Source of the DNA: Maricaulis maris MCS10
GTDB lineage: Bacteria; Pseudomonadota; Alphaproteobacteria; Caulobacterales; Maricaulaceae
DNA length: 64,000 nt
Direction of reading: 5' to 3'
Assembly: GCF_000014745.1 (NCBI RefSeq)
Contig: NC_008347.1
Coordinates: 1,311,501 to 1,375,500 of the forward strand
Below the pieces are notes generated by a model. It was not told where the DNA came from. It was given only the letters and a program-made list of their open reading frames with translations, and made no database searches. This document shows, one piece after another, positions 27,982 through 36,917 of the stretch (within the stretch, counting starts at the first letter, position 1; every line of letters starts with the position of its first letter). Both the position numbers and the translations under genes were made by a program.

Positions 27982-28004
27982 CATATCGGCTGTCGGAGAG
28001 GACG

Positions 28005-28457
28005 ATGAGCGGCGATCTCTGGTTCTATCATCTCGAGCGCTCCTCGCTGGACGAGGTCCTGCCCGAGCTGCTGGAAAAGACACTGGCGCGCGGCTGGCGG
28101 GCGCTGGTGCGTTCGCCCGATGCCAAGCGCCGCGAGGCGATCGACCAGCTCTTGTGGACCTGGCGCGAGGACTCATTCCTGCCGCATGGCCAGGTCGAGG
28201 CCGGTTCGCCTGAGCGCCAGCCGGTCCTCATTGCCGAGGACGAAGCCAATCCGAACGGGGCTCATTGTCTTTTCCTGCTCGATGGCGCCGAGCCCGAAAA
28301 ACCGTCATCCTTTGACCGCATGATTGTCATGTTTGACGGGCAGGACGAAATGGCGGTGACCGACGCGCGCGCGCTGTGGAAGAAAGCCTCGGCTGAGGGC
28401 TGTACGGTATCCTACTGGCGCCAGTCGCCGGAAGGCCGATGGGAGAAGAAGGCATGA
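28005..28457 (+). CDS. holC: DNA polymerase III chi subunit HolC
   Basis: HolC (chi) links the clamp loader to single-strand-binding protein at the fork. The protein is 150 residues and shows the family pattern: DLWFYHLERSSLDEVLPELL at the N-terminus, RGWRALVRSPDAKRREAID and LWTWREDSFLPHGQVE. The later LFLLDGAEPEK and the Phe-rich FDRMIVMFDGQDE follow. It is placed directly after pepA, as commonly seen. Its stop overlaps the start of the I78 lipoprotein by four bases. Confidence 0.92.
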   Translation: MSGDLWFYHLERSSLDEVLPELLEKTLARGWRALVRSPDAKRREAIDQLLWTWREDSFLPHGQVEAGSPERQPVLIAEDEANPNGAHCLFLLDGAEPEKPSSFDRMIVMFDGQDEMAVTDARALWKKASAEGCTVSYWRQSPEGRWEKKA

Positions 28458-28789
28458 CACGTTATTTGCTGATTGCGCTGGCCGGGCTGTCCGTTGCCGC
28501 CTGCACCACCGGTGGCAGCGCCATAGATGGCGGCGATACGGTCATGCCGGTGCCGGACTTCGCGGACGACTCGATGGGCGATAACAGCGTCGATCCCAAT
28601 GCTTGGTGCGGCGCCAGTGCGATGGGCTATCTGGTCGGCCAGCGCATCGACGAGGTCGATCTGGAAACCCTGCACGGCAATATCCGGGTCATCCATCCGG
28701 GCATGCCGGTCACCCGCGATTATCGCCGCGAACGGCTCAATCTTGACCTCGACGAGGCGGGTGTCATCCTGCGGCCCTGGTGTGGTTGA
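28454..28789 (+). CDS. I78-family peptidase inhibitor lipoprotein
   Basis: This is a small lipoprotein of 111 residues with a lipobox VAAC followed by TT, so it should be acylated at the Cys and sit in the envelope. After an acidic linker it shows the inhibitor I78 pattern: WCGASAMGYLVGQRID near the middle, VIHPGMPVTRDYRRERLN, and a C-terminal GVILRPWCG. The two Cys could form a disulfide. The family inhibits serine peptidases; the target here is unknown. Its start overlaps the holC stop by four bases, and a second I78 gene follows after 13 bases. Confidence 0.82.
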   Translation: MTRYLLIALAGLSVAACTTGGSAIDGGDTVMPVPDFADDSMGDNSVDPNAWCGASAMGYLVGQRIDEVDLETLHGNIRVIHPGMPVTRDYRRERLNLDLDEAGVILRPWCG

Positions 28790-28802
28790 GCGAGTGGTGC
28801 CG

Positions 28803-29159
28803 ATGAGAGCTGTTTTGATTGCGCTGAGCTGTTCGCTGGTTGGCGCAGGCCTGACCGGCTGCGGTCTGACCGGGCGCGGTCAGGTCGCGCCGCCGCAGAC
28901 CGTCGCCGAACTGCCGCCGCTGGGCGCCGCCGAAGACGTTCAGGACAGTGAGGTCCGCGCACCGATCACCGGCACATGCGGCATGGAAGACCTGCAACAC
29001 TATGTCGGCCAGCCGCGGCTCAATGTTCCCCATGGCGCCATGCCCGACACCTATCGCGTCGTCGGTCCCAATTCGGTCGTGACCATGGATTTCCGGCCCG
29101 ACCGGCTGACCATCCGCGTCAATGAAAGCGATGTCGTGGAAAGCATGGCCTGCGGCTGA
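28803..29159 (+). CDS. Second I78-family inhibitor-like lipoprotein
   Basis: This 118-residue protein is a divergent paralogue of the upstream I78 protein. It has a lipoprotein signal with LTGC followed by GL. The conserved part is TCGMEDLQHYVGQPRLN, then VVGPNSVVTMDFRPDRLT and a closing ESMACG. I chose the ATG at 28803; the open frame continues upstream only as overlap with the previous gene. It replaces the usual TRDYR by TMDFR. It probably shares a transcript with holC and the first I78 gene and ends convergent with an orphan. Confidence 0.8.
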   Translation: MRAVLIALSCSLVGAGLTGCGLTGRGQVAPPQTVAELPPLGAAEDVQDSEVRAPITGTCGMEDLQHYVGQPRLNVPHGAMPDTYRVVGPNSVVTMDFRPDRLTIRVNESDVVESMACG

Positions 29160-29186
29160 GCGCCTCGCGCCGACGATGGTCAGCCA

Positions 29187-29501
29187 TCAACCGGCGAACA
29201 GGTGCTGCAGCCGGGCGACATGATGGTTGGTCAGGGACAGCGCATCACGGGCCAGCCAGCTACCCACCACCTGGGCCGTCGACAGCGCATCTTCGCGGCT
29301 CAACAGGTTGGCGTCGTCTTCTGCGTCCAGAGACGCATCATCATGCGAATCCGCGTCGGTGGGCATGACGACATCCACCCGGATTTCGTCGGGGCTGTGA
29401 AAGCTGTGGTCCGGCCGCGAGGCGGCAGGGCCCGGCTTCATCGGGCTGGCCTGTTTGCGAAAACCGGCGGGGCGGGGCGGCAGCGATCCTTCGACCTTCA
29501 T
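29187..29501 (-). CDS. Hypothetical protein of 104 residues
   Basis: I do not recognise this gene. Its third codon positions are GC-rich like real genes here, and no better frame covers the region. It has a Pro/Arg-rich N-terminal half and an acidic middle (DADSHDDASLDAEDDA). The C-terminal half is probably helical (AQVVGSWLARDALSL, then ARLQHLFAG). There is no signal peptide or membrane segment. It is convergent with the second I78 gene and stands alone; about 260 bases upstream of it show no gene. It may be a cytoplasmic regulator or adaptor, but that is a guess. Confidence 0.5.
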   Translation of the reverse strand: MKVEGSLPPRPAGFRKQASPMKPGPAASRPDHSFHSPDEIRVDVVMPTDADSHDDASLDAEDDANLLSREDALSTAQVVGSWLARDALSLTNHHVARLQHLFAG

Positions 29502-29760
29502 GACCCGTTCCCGCCATTCAGCCCGCGCGAAACAACACGACTACCGGACCCGACGGGCCCGGCAGGGGTCATATCGACCAGGTCATGTACCACCGGGCCA
29601 TCAAACCTTTGGTGAGCGACGCCCGGCAGCGCGCCATCGGATCCCATTGATCCATCCACCTCATTCCAGTGTGCTCATATTGTATGAGCGCAAATACGAA
29701 TGGTTTCTTAATGGGACAAGTGGCGGCGGAAGACTTTTAAATCCAAGGTATTAAGCCCTG

Positions 29761-31641
29761 CTACCCCGCCTCCGCCGCTTCCAGCTTTTCTTCTGCTTCC
29801 AGCCAGCTCATCTCGGCCGTGTCCAATAGCTCCACGGCTTTGGCGCGCTTGATCTGGAGGTCGGTCGCGGTCTTGGGGTCTTTTTGATAGAGGCCGGGGG
29901 CGGCGAGGGCTTTGTCGATGACGTCGATAATGCCGCGCAGGCGGTCGGCTTCCTTGTCCCAGCGGGCGATCTCGTCGCGCAGGGGTTTGAGCGCCTTGCG
30001 CTGATCGGCGGCGGAGCGGCGGGCGACGGACTTTTCGTCGGTGGCGGCGGCCTTCTTCTTCGGGCCGTCCTTGGGCGCGCGGCCGAGCAGGGACTGGCGA
30101 TAGGTCTCGATATCCTCGTCATAGGGTTTGACCGTGCCATCGCCGACCACCCAGAGCCGGTCGACGCAGCTCTCGATCAGATGCCGGTCGTGCGAGATCA
30201 GGACGACGGCGCCCTCATACTCATTGATCGCCTGGATCAGGGCGGCGCGGCTGTCCATGTCGAGATGGTTGGTCGGTTCGTCGAGGATGAGGAGGTGTGG
30301 GCCCTCAAAGGTGATCAGGTTGAACAGGAGGCGGGCCTTCTCGCCGCCCGACAGCGTATCGGCCGGGGTTTCCTGGCGGTCACCGGGCAGGCCGAAAGTC
30401 GCCAGACGGGCCCGGCGCTGGGCCTCGGTGGCGTCGGGCATCAGCTCGATAATGTGCTGATAGGCCGACATGTCCGGTGACAGGCTGTCGATCTGGTGCT
30501 GGGCGAAATAGGCGATCTGCATCTTCTTGTGCTTGCGCAGATGCCCGTCGAGCGGCGCCAGCCGGTCGCACAGGAGTTTCGCCATGGTCGATTTGCCGGC
30601 ACCATTGCGGCCGAGAATGCCGATCCGGTCCTCGGTATCGATATTGAGATTGACGTCGCGCAGCACTGGCTTGCCCGGCGCATAGCCGGCCTGGAGATTG
30701 ACCATGCGGACGATCGGCGGCGCCATTCGGCGCTGCGGGCTGGGGAAGTTGAAGGGCGCCACCGGGTCCTCGACCTGGGTCGCCACGATCTGCATCTTCT
30801 CCAGCCGCTTGACCCGCGACTGGGCCTGTTTGGCCTTCGACGCCTTGGCCTTGAAGCGGTCGACGAAGGATTGCAGGTGGCGGCGTTCGACCTCCTGCTT
30901 CTCGACCATCTTCATCTGCAGGCGTTGCCGCTCTGCCAGCGCCTTTTCGAAATCATCATAACCACCATCCCAGACGGTCAGCTTGCCCTGTTTGAGATGG
31001 GCGATCTTCTGCATCGCTCCGTTCAGCAGGTCACGGTCGTGCGAGATCACCAGGGCGGCGCCGGGGAAGGATTTGAGATAGGTCTGCAGCCACATCACCC
31101 CTTCCAGATCGAGATAGTTGGTCGGCTCGTCCAGCAGGAGAAGGTCGGGGCGCGCGAACAGCGTCGCCGCCAGGGCCACGCGCATCCGCCAGCCGCCCGA
31201 GAACTCGCGGCAGGGCCGACGCTGTTCCTCGCCGGTAAAGCCGAGACCGGCCAGGATCGACCCGGCGCGTGCCTCGGCGGTGTGGCTGTCGATATCGGCC
31301 AGCCGGGTCTGGATCTCGGCGATGCGATTGGGCTCGGTTGCCGTTTCCGCCTCGGCCAGCAGGGCGGCGCGCTCGGTGTCGGCGGCCATCACCACATCGA
31401 TCAGGCTGTCATCCCCGCCCGGCGCTTCCTGGGCGACCGAGCCGACGCGAGCGCCTTTTTGAACACTGGTATCGCCGCCTTCGGAGGCGATCTCGCCGCG
31501 GATCAGGCGGAACAGGGTCGATTTGCCCGTCCCGTTGCGACCGACCAGACCCATCTTGGTCTTGGCCGGCAGGAAGAGCGTCGCCTGATCAAAGAGCATC
31601 CGCCCTTCAATGCGATAGGTGAGATCGTTGATGTGCAACAT
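29761..31641 (-). CDS. ABC-F family ATPase (Uup/YheS-like)
   Basis: This is a soluble protein with two ABC domains and no membrane part. ABC-F proteins usually act on the ribosome as translation factors. The Walker A motifs are GRNGTGKST near residue 34 and GRNGAGKST near residue 345. The signatures are FSGGWRMR and LSGGEKARLL, with Walker B LLLDEPTNYLD and LILDEPTNHLD. The linker between the domains is basic and helical (KAKASKAKQAQSRVKRLEK), and a C-terminal coiled coil ends the 626-residue protein. The layout is closest to YheS (EttA/Uup group); exact subfamily assignment would need a tree. Confidence 0.92.
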   Translation of the reverse strand: MLHINDLTYRIEGRMLFDQATLFLPAKTKMGLVGRNGTGKSTLFRLIRGEIASEGGDTSVQKGARVGSVAQEAPGGDDSLIDVVMAADTERAALLAEAETATEPNRIAEIQTRLADIDSHTAEARAGSILAGLGFTGEEQRRPCREFSGGWRMRVALAATLFARPDLLLLDEPTNYLDLEGVMWLQTYLKSFPGAALVISHDRDLLNGAMQKIAHLKQGKLTVWDGGYDDFEKALAERQRLQMKMVEKQEVERRHLQSFVDRFKAKASKAKQAQSRVKRLEKMQIVATQVEDPVAPFNFPSPQRRMAPPIVRMVNLQAGYAPGKPVLRDVNLNIDTEDRIGILGRNGAGKSTMAKLLCDRLAPLDGHLRKHKKMQIAYFAQHQIDSLSPDMSAYQHIIELMPDATEAQRRARLATFGLPGDRQETPADTLSGGEKARLLFNLITFEGPHLLILDEPTNHLDMDSRAALIQAINEYEGAVVLISHDRHLIESCVDRLWVVGDGTVKPYDEDIETYRQSLLGRAPKDGPKKKAAATDEKSVARRSAADQRKALKPLRDEIARWDKEADRLRGIIDVIDKALAAPGLYQKDPKTATDLQIKRAKAVELLDTAEMSWLEAEEKLEAAEAG

Positions 31642-31702
31642 GGTGCATGGCGGTTAGCGCGGGATTTCGGCTGGCGCAACAGATTCGCGCTGAGCCCGAT
31701 GG

Positions 31703-31768
31703 AGGGCGGCCGCTTTGCGGTTTCACCCTTGAGCTGAAGAAGCGGACACGGCCTGCTGGCTGACAAGC
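31703..31768. repeat. Partial copy of a dispersed palindromic element
   Basis: A 25-base stretch at 31717-31741 is identical to 52170-52194. The flanking GGCTGACAAG-containing segment is also shared with the full palindrome at 52125-52205. Here only the right half is recognisable, with no matching left arm. It lies in the gap between the ABC-F gene and the desaturase-methyltransferase gene, which otherwise contains nothing I recognise. Confidence 0.7.
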
Positions 31769-31871
31769 GATTTATGGATCACTCCGCGACGGGTCGCGAT
31801 GTCAGCCCTTATGTTCTTCCAATCGAGACCGCTCCGGCGTCAAGCCAGACAAGTTCTGTGCCCGCCCCCTG

Positions 31872-33452
31872 TCAGCCGGCCTCGATGACCAGGATTTCCA
31901 TCGGGATATCGCCGTCCGGGCCGAATTCCTCTTCGAAGCGTCGGGTCAGCGCCGCGATCGCCGCCTCGACATCTCCGTCATTGCGGCGGATCTGCCCGGC
32001 GACGGGATTGCCCAGAATGAGGCCGTGCGCGAACGCCTCGAGATCGGCCTTGCTGTGGACCCGGGACAGGATGTCGATCCGGATATCTGTAAATCCGGCG
32101 GCCCGCAGATCGGCCTCAATCGTCCCGGCATCGTGATAGCTGTAGGGGACGGCATAGAAGCTGGGCTCGTCCTTGCCGATCAATGGCGCAACGACGCCAT
32201 CCGCGATTTCGGCAAACGGGTTGGTCGCCCAACTGCCCCAGACATTGAACACATAACGACCGCCCGGTTTGAGAACCCGACGGGCCTCGCGATAGGCGGC
32301 GACCTTGTCCGGGAAGAACATCACGCCGAACTGGCAGGTGATCGCGTCAAATTCCGCGTCGGGGTAATCAAGCGCGCTGGCATCGGCGGTGTTGAAGGTC
32401 ACAGCATCCGGATCGCCGGTACGCTGGCGGGCGATGGTCAGCATGTCGCCATTCAGGTCCGTCGCTTCCAGCCTTGCACCGTCGGGCAGGCGGGCGAGGA
32501 GCTTCTCGGTGAGGATGCCGGTTCCAGCTGCCAGTTCCAGCAAATGACTGCCGGCCGAGACCGGGACCCGACCTGCGAGGTCGCCCGCGTGGTGATCGAA
32601 CAGGACCGGGCCGAGATAGCGGTCATAGGCGGCCGGGATATCGCCCTCGAAGCGCGCGGTCACCGCTGTCTCACCGGATCTGGCCTGACCCGCGCCGCTG
32701 GCGGGTGGTTCGCTGACATCGCGGAACAGGAGCATCGAACCGATCCGTGACGACGCACCGTCCCAATACCCGTTCTCGGCCGCGAATTCCTTCGGGTTCT
32801 TGAAGGTCCCGAAGATGATGTCGAACAGGGGCAGGTCCGAGAAGTTCTTGTCGTGGACGCCGCGCTCATGATGGTGGCTGTGGCTTTCGGGGCGTTGCAG
32901 GAAAAAGCCGAGCCAGCGTGGCGTGCGGATATTGGTGTGCTGGAACAGGGCGAGGAAGGTCGTCGCCAGCAGGGTGACCGTGATGGCCTGTTGCTCGATC
33001 CCGACCAGAAGGGTGAGGCCCAGACTGCCGACAAAGGCAAAGCCGATGGAATCGAGCGGACTGAAATAGAAGGCGCCGAATGTGTCGACCCGCTCGGCAC
33101 TGTGGTGAAGCTGGTGAAAGCCCAGCCACAGGAAACGATTGCCGTGCATGGCGCGGTGCCAGACATAGACCCCGAATTCAAAGACAAGAATGCCGACCGC
33201 GCTGCCGCCCAGAAGGCCCAGCCCGCTGAGGTCGAACAGCTGATAGGGGGCCAGCAGCGGGTCCCAGATCATGGGCAGGTAGGCGGAGAGGAAGAAATAG
33301 GCGGTGAACATGACCAGCGCCCGAAATCGCCACCCCTTGACGGCCGGCAGCTTGCGCGCCGGGAAGATCGCTTCGATCACGATCATGGTGGCGAACAGGC
33401 CCAATATCGCGAGCGATACCGGATCCAGCAGTACTTGAATTGGTGTTGGCAT
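31872..33452 (-). CDS. Fusion of a fatty acid hydroxylase (sterol desaturase family) and a SAM methyltransferase
   Basis: This 526-residue protein joins two complete domains. Residues 1-about 240 form a membrane di-iron hydroxylase with several membrane helices and the three histidine clusters HRAMH, HQLHH and HSHHHERGVHDKNF. Residues about 270-526 form a class I SAM-dependent methyltransferase with LLELAAGTGILTEKLL, LEATDLNGDML, FDAITCQFGVMFFPD and VLKPGGRYVFNVWG. A Ser/Gly/Ala-rich linker joins them near 250-265. The hydroxylase family modifies lipids, and the methyltransferase half is UbiE-like, so a lipid hydroxylated then methylated is a reasonable guess. The natural substrate is unknown. 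The frame is continuous with no sign of a sequencing join. Confidence 0.88.
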   Translation of the reverse strand: MPTPIQVLLDPVSLAILGLFATMIVIEAIFPARKLPAVKGWRFRALVMFTAYFFLSAYLPMIWDPLLAPYQLFDLSGLGLLGGSAVGILVFEFGVYVWHRAMHGNRFLWLGFHQLHHSAERVDTFGAFYFSPLDSIGFAFVGSLGLTLLVGIEQQAITVTLLATTFLALFQHTNIRTPRWLGFFLQRPESHSHHHERGVHDKNFSDLPLFDIIFGTFKNPKEFAAENGYWDGASSRIGSMLLFRDVSEPPASGAGQARSGETAVTARFEGDIPAAYDRYLGPVLFDHHAGDLAGRVPVSAGSHLLELAAGTGILTEKLLARLPDGARLEATDLNGDMLTIARQRTGDPDAVTFNTADASALDYPDAEFDAITCQFGVMFFPDKVAAYREARRVLKPGGRYVFNVWGSWATNPFAEIADGVVAPLIGKDEPSFYAVPYSYHDAGTIEADLRAAGFTDIRIDILSRVHSKADLEAFAHGLILGNPVAGQIRRNDGDVEAAIAALTRRFEEEFGPDGDIPMEILVIEAG

Positions 33453-33666
33453 TGAATCCCCCGGTTCCGCCGACGGTACACGTATTCCGTGTGGTGGTAA
33501 GGGGCATTTCTTCCGAATTGGCCAAAAACAAGCGGCTTACGGCCCGGAGGCAGGCCCGAAAGACGCAATGACTTCCCCTGATGGCCTGCGCCCGCTATAA
33601 GCCGCGCGAATCCACAGGCCGGGGTGATCCCGGACAATCACAGTTTCAGTCTCGAGGACTTCTCCC

Positions 33667-34089
33667 ATGGCGATCCAACGCACCTTCTCCATCATCAAGC
33701 CCGACGCCACTGCCCGTAATCTGACCGGCGCCATCAACGCCAAGATCGAGGCTGCCGGCCTGCGCATCATCGCGCAAAAGCGCATCCGTCTGTCGCGCGA
33801 GCAGGCTGAAGGTTTTTACGGCGTCCACAAGGAGCGTCCCTTCTTCAACGACCTCGTCACCTTCATGATCTCCGGCCCGGTCGTGGTCCAGGTCCTGGAG
33901 GGCGAAGACGCCATCGCCAAGTATCGCACCGTGATGGGCGCGACGAACCCTGAGCAGGCTGATGCCGGCACGATCCGCAAGGACTTCGCCGAGTCGATCG
34001 AAGCCAACTCGGTGCATGGTTCCGACGCCCCGGAAACTGCAGCGGAAGAAATTCCCTTCTTCTTCTCGGATGACGAAATCGTCGGCTGA
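33667..34089 (+). CDS. ndk: Nucleoside diphosphate kinase
   Basis: Ndk balances nucleoside triphosphate pools by moving the gamma phosphate through a phospho-His. The N-terminal [18 protein letters not shown], the [14 protein letters not shown] segment and the active-site [10 protein letters not shown] (His near residue 117) are all present. The length of 140 residues is normal. It has its own upstream gap of 214 bases and a strong terminator downstream, so it is probably a single-gene unit. Confidence 0.96.
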   Translation: MAIQRTFSIIKPDATARNLTGAINAKIEAAGLRIIAQKRIRLSREQAEGFYGVHKERPFFNDLVTFMISGPVVVQVLEGEDAIAKYRTVMGATNPEQADAGTIRKDFAESIEANSVHGSDAPETAAEEIPFFFSDDEIVG

Positions 34090-34112
34090 TCCCAGCTGCA
34101 AATTCAGACAAA

Positions 34113-34146
34113 AAAGGCCCGGTATCCTGCCGGGCCTTTCTTTTTT
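34113..34146 (+). terminator. Intrinsic terminator after ndk
   Basis: A perfect 10-base stem (34113-34122 with 34130-34139) closes a seven-base loop and is followed by C then TTTTTT. It lies 23 bases past the ndk stop. Confidence 0.9.
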
Positions 34147-34217
34147 GTGCATAACGCGTTGCGCGGGCGTGCGGCGCTGCCTAACTGCGCTCGCAGAGTG
34201 GTGTGAGGAGTTGCGCG

Positions 34218-34844
34218 ATGGACATGCCCCTGATTGCCAGCCTGGTGACCTTCGTCGTGATCATGTCCGTCACGCCCGGCCCCAATAATATCATGATGAT
34301 GTCGTCGAGCGCCCTGTTCGGGGTGCGGGCAACGCTGCCGCATTGGCTGGGCGTGAATTTCGGCTTCAACCTGCTCTTGATCGCTTCGGTGTTCGGACTG
34401 GGTGAGTTGATCGGGCGTTTCCCGGTCATGCTGGATGTGGTCCGGATTGGCGGTTCGCTTTGGCTGGTCTGGATGGCGTGGAAATTCGCCCATGCCGGTT
34501 GGGCTATCGGCAAGGCCGGCAGCCGCGCGGCGACCGCCAGGGAAGACCGCTCGCGCCCCTTCCGGTCCTGGGAGGCTGCGCTGTTCCAGGCGATCAATCC
34601 CAAGGCCATCCTGATGGCGGTCTCGACGGCAGGCGCCTATGTCGCGCTGGCCGACACGCCGATCGAACGGGTCGGTATTTTCGTGACCGCCTTCATCCTG
34701 TTCGGCGCGCCCTGCGGTTTGCTCTGGATCTTCGTCGGTGGCGGTCTCAAGCGCCTGCTGGCCGAAGGCGCCTCGGCGCGCTGGCTGAACTATGCCATTG
34801 CCGGCATCCTGATGTTCACGATCTGGTTGATCCTGTCGGCCTGA
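34218..34844 (+). CDS. LysE/RhtB-family amino acid exporter
   Basis: This is an inner-membrane exporter of 208 residues with about six hydrophobic segments. The family motif MSVTPGPNNIMMMSSSALFG is near the N-terminus, and a second conserved stretch is FQAINPKAILMAV near residue 130. Members export amino acids or related metabolites; the substrate here is unknown. The start at 34218 has AGGAG at 34206-34210, seven bases upstream; an in-frame GTG at 34203 lacks such a site. It follows the ndk terminator and is 73 bases upstream of the adenine deaminase gene. Confidence 0.86.
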   Translation: MDMPLIASLVTFVVIMSVTPGPNNIMMMSSSALFGVRATLPHWLGVNFGFNLLLIASVFGLGELIGRFPVMLDVVRIGGSLWLVWMAWKFAHAGWAIGKAGSRAATAREDRSRPFRSWEAALFQAINPKAILMAVSTAGAYVALADTPIERVGIFVTAFILFGAPCGLLWIFVGGGLKRLLAEGASARWLNYAIAGILMFTIWLILSA

Positions 34845-34917
34845 GCCGCAGGCCGCCCCTTGCGTGGAGCGGTAACGCAGCAGACCATGGCGCTCCCCCA
34901 AGCGCCGGAGAGCTGCC

Positions 34918-35934
34918 ATGTCCGATATCGCCCGTCTCGTGCAAGCCCTGCCCAAGGCTGAACTTCACCTTCACATCGAAGGCTCGCTCGAGCCGGAATT
35001 GATGTTCGAGCTGGCCCGGCGCAACGGGATCGAAATCCCCTTCAACTCGGTCGAGGAAATCCGCGCCGCCTACGATTTTTCCAACCTGCAGGATTTTCTC
35101 GACGTCTATTATGTCGGCATGAATGTGCTGATCACCGAGGCGGATTTCTTCGATCTGACCTGGGCCTATCTCCAGCGTGTCGACGCCGAGAATGTCCGCC
35201 ATGTCGAGATCTTCTTCGACCCGCAGGGCCATACCGATCGCGGCATCGCCTTCGCGACGGTGGTGGACGGGATCACCCGGGCGCTGGACAGGGCCAAGTC
35301 GGAGCTCGGCATCACCTCGAAGCTTATCCTGTGTTTCCTGCGTCACCTGTCCGAGGAGGCGGCTTTTGAGACGCTGGAAATGGCCAAGCCGCACCTGGAG
35401 CGCATCGACGGTGTCGGTCTGGACAGTTCCGAGCTCGGTCACCCGCCGTCGAAATTCCAGCGCGTCTTCGCCGCTGCCGGCGAGCTGGGCCTGCTGCGGG
35501 TCGCCCATGCCGGTGAGGAGGGGCCGCCGGAATACATTCATGAAGCGCTGGACCTGCTGAAGGTCGACCGTCTCGATCACGGCAATCGCGCCCTGGAAGA
35601 CGGCACTCTGGTCGCCCGCCTTGGCCGCGAACAGATGACGCTGACGGTCTGTCCGCTCTCCAATCTGCGCCTGTGCGGCATCAAGCGGCTGGAAGACCAC
35701 CCCCTGAAACGCATGCTGGCGCTGGGCCTGCGGGCCACGGTCAATTCCGACGACCCGGCTTATTTCGGCGGCTATGTGAATGACAACTACATCCGCACCG
35801 CCGCCGCCATCGACCTGAGCGCCGACGAGATCATCGAACTGGCGAAGAATTCTTTCCGCGGCGCTTTCCTGCCGGAGGCGGAGATCGAGCGCCATCTGGC
35901 GGAGATTGATGCGGTGGTGGAGGGCGTGGCCTGA
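34918..35934 (+). CDS. Adenine deaminase of the adenosine deaminase family
   Basis: This 338-residue zinc amidohydrolase should convert adenine to hypoxanthine. The metal site HLHIEGSLEPELMFEL is at the N-terminus. Further motifs are FFDPQGHTDRGI, VAHAGEEGPPEYI, LDHGNRALEDG and NSDDPAYFGGY. The segment GLDSSELGHPP, in place of the GIDLAGDE type seen in adenosine deaminases, points to the adenine-specific branch. A GAGAG lies just before the ATG. A damaged copy of its 3' end lies 1.1 kb downstream at 37078-37304. Confidence 0.85.
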   Translation: MSDIARLVQALPKAELHLHIEGSLEPELMFELARRNGIEIPFNSVEEIRAAYDFSNLQDFLDVYYVGMNVLITEADFFDLTWAYLQRVDAENVRHVEIFFDPQGHTDRGIAFATVVDGITRALDRAKSELGITSKLILCFLRHLSEEAAFETLEMAKPHLERIDGVGLDSSELGHPPSKFQRVFAAAGELGLLRVAHAGEEGPPEYIHEALDLLKVDRLDHGNRALEDGTLVARLGREQMTLTVCPLSNLRLCGIKRLEDHPLKRMLALGLRATVNSDDPAYFGGYVNDNYIRTAAAIDLSADEIIELAKNSFRGAFLPEAEIERHLAEIDAVVEGVA

Positions 35935-36052
35935 TTGTTTTGATCTGCCCCTGAAGGTTTCGATCTGAGCTTGTCCAAATGTGGCGGGATCAGTCCGTCA
36001 TAGTCTGGCCCAATTCTTTCGCGCATTTTTACCCATATCAATCTGGGGGTGT

Positions 36053-36916
36053 ATGATTATGCTGGCGACTATGATTGCGATGCTGGTGGCTCTGCAGGAG
36101 CCGTCAGTCGCCGAGTGCGGGCTGATATCGGGGGCTGATACCTTGCTGGACGAGGCTGACGGCCGGCTCGTCCTGTTGGGCGAGCTTCATGGCACGCAGC
36201 AGGCCCCGGCGTTTACGGCAAGCCTGATATGCCAGGGTGTCGCGCGTGGCGATCATACCATCCTCGGCCTGGAGATGAGCGCGACCGAACAAGACCGGCT
36301 GGAGGCCTATCTGTCGTCCGACGGCAGCGAAACCGCCATTGCCGCACTGACCGCCGGGTCGTGGTTCTGGGAGAGCAGTCGGGATGGCCGTTCCAGCATT
36401 GCAATGCTGTCTCTGATAGACGCGGTGCGCCGCCATCGCGCGGCGGGCGCCTCAATTGACCTCGTCGCAGTAGATTTCGACCCGGTCGCCGATGCGGACC
36501 TGGACGATACTCCGCACATTCGGGATCAGGCCATGCTGCGCCGGGCGCGGCGTTTTATCGGCGATGCGGACAACATCTTGATCCTCGTCGGCAATGTCCA
36601 TGCTCGCAGGACGCCATTTGTGTATGGGGACTTGCATTTGGAAACGATTGGCTCACTTGCCAACCCGGATGAAGTTTACAGTCTTCGGCTGGGTGTTCTC
36701 GGTGGTGAAGCCTGGTCCTGTCGTCGCGCCGATGGCGTGACCGAATGCGGCCCTCATGCCTCAGCCGGCTATGTCGATTTGGGCGAACACCGTGTCATGT
36801 CGTTGGATGAAGCGATCGAGGCCGGGGTGCTCGGGATCGAGGCTGATGCCTACCACCGCTATGTTTTCCTCGGTGAGAGCGACGTCTCCCGACCGCTCTT
36901 GGCGCCAACTGATTGA
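36053..36916 (+). CDS. ChaN-like protein with GELHGT motif
   Basis: This 287-residue protein resembles the ChaN/haem-binding uptake family (also related to erythromycin esterase-like and TIKI folds). It has LVLLGELHGTQQAPAF near residue 45, ILGLEMSATEQDRLEAYL next, and ILILVGNVHARRTPFVYGD near residue 195, the usual second conserved site. A weak hydrophobic N-terminus (MIMLATMIAMLVAL) may act as a signal. I chose the ATG at 36053 after GGGGGT. Substrate or ligand is unknown. The stop codon is one base from the convergent arfB remnant. Confidence 0.72.
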   Translation: MIMLATMIAMLVALQEPSVAECGLISGADTLLDEADGRLVLLGELHGTQQAPAFTASLICQGVARGDHTILGLEMSATEQDRLEAYLSSDGSETAIAALTAGSWFWESSRDGRSSIAMLSLIDAVRRHRAAGASIDLVAVDFDPVADADLDDTPHIRDQAMLRRARRFIGDADNILILVGNVHARRTPFVYGDLHLETIGSLANPDEVYSLRLGVLGGEAWSCRRADGVTECGPHASAGYVDLGEHRVMSLDEAIEAGVLGIEADAYHRYVFLGESDVSRPLLAPTD

Positions 36917-36917
36917 C

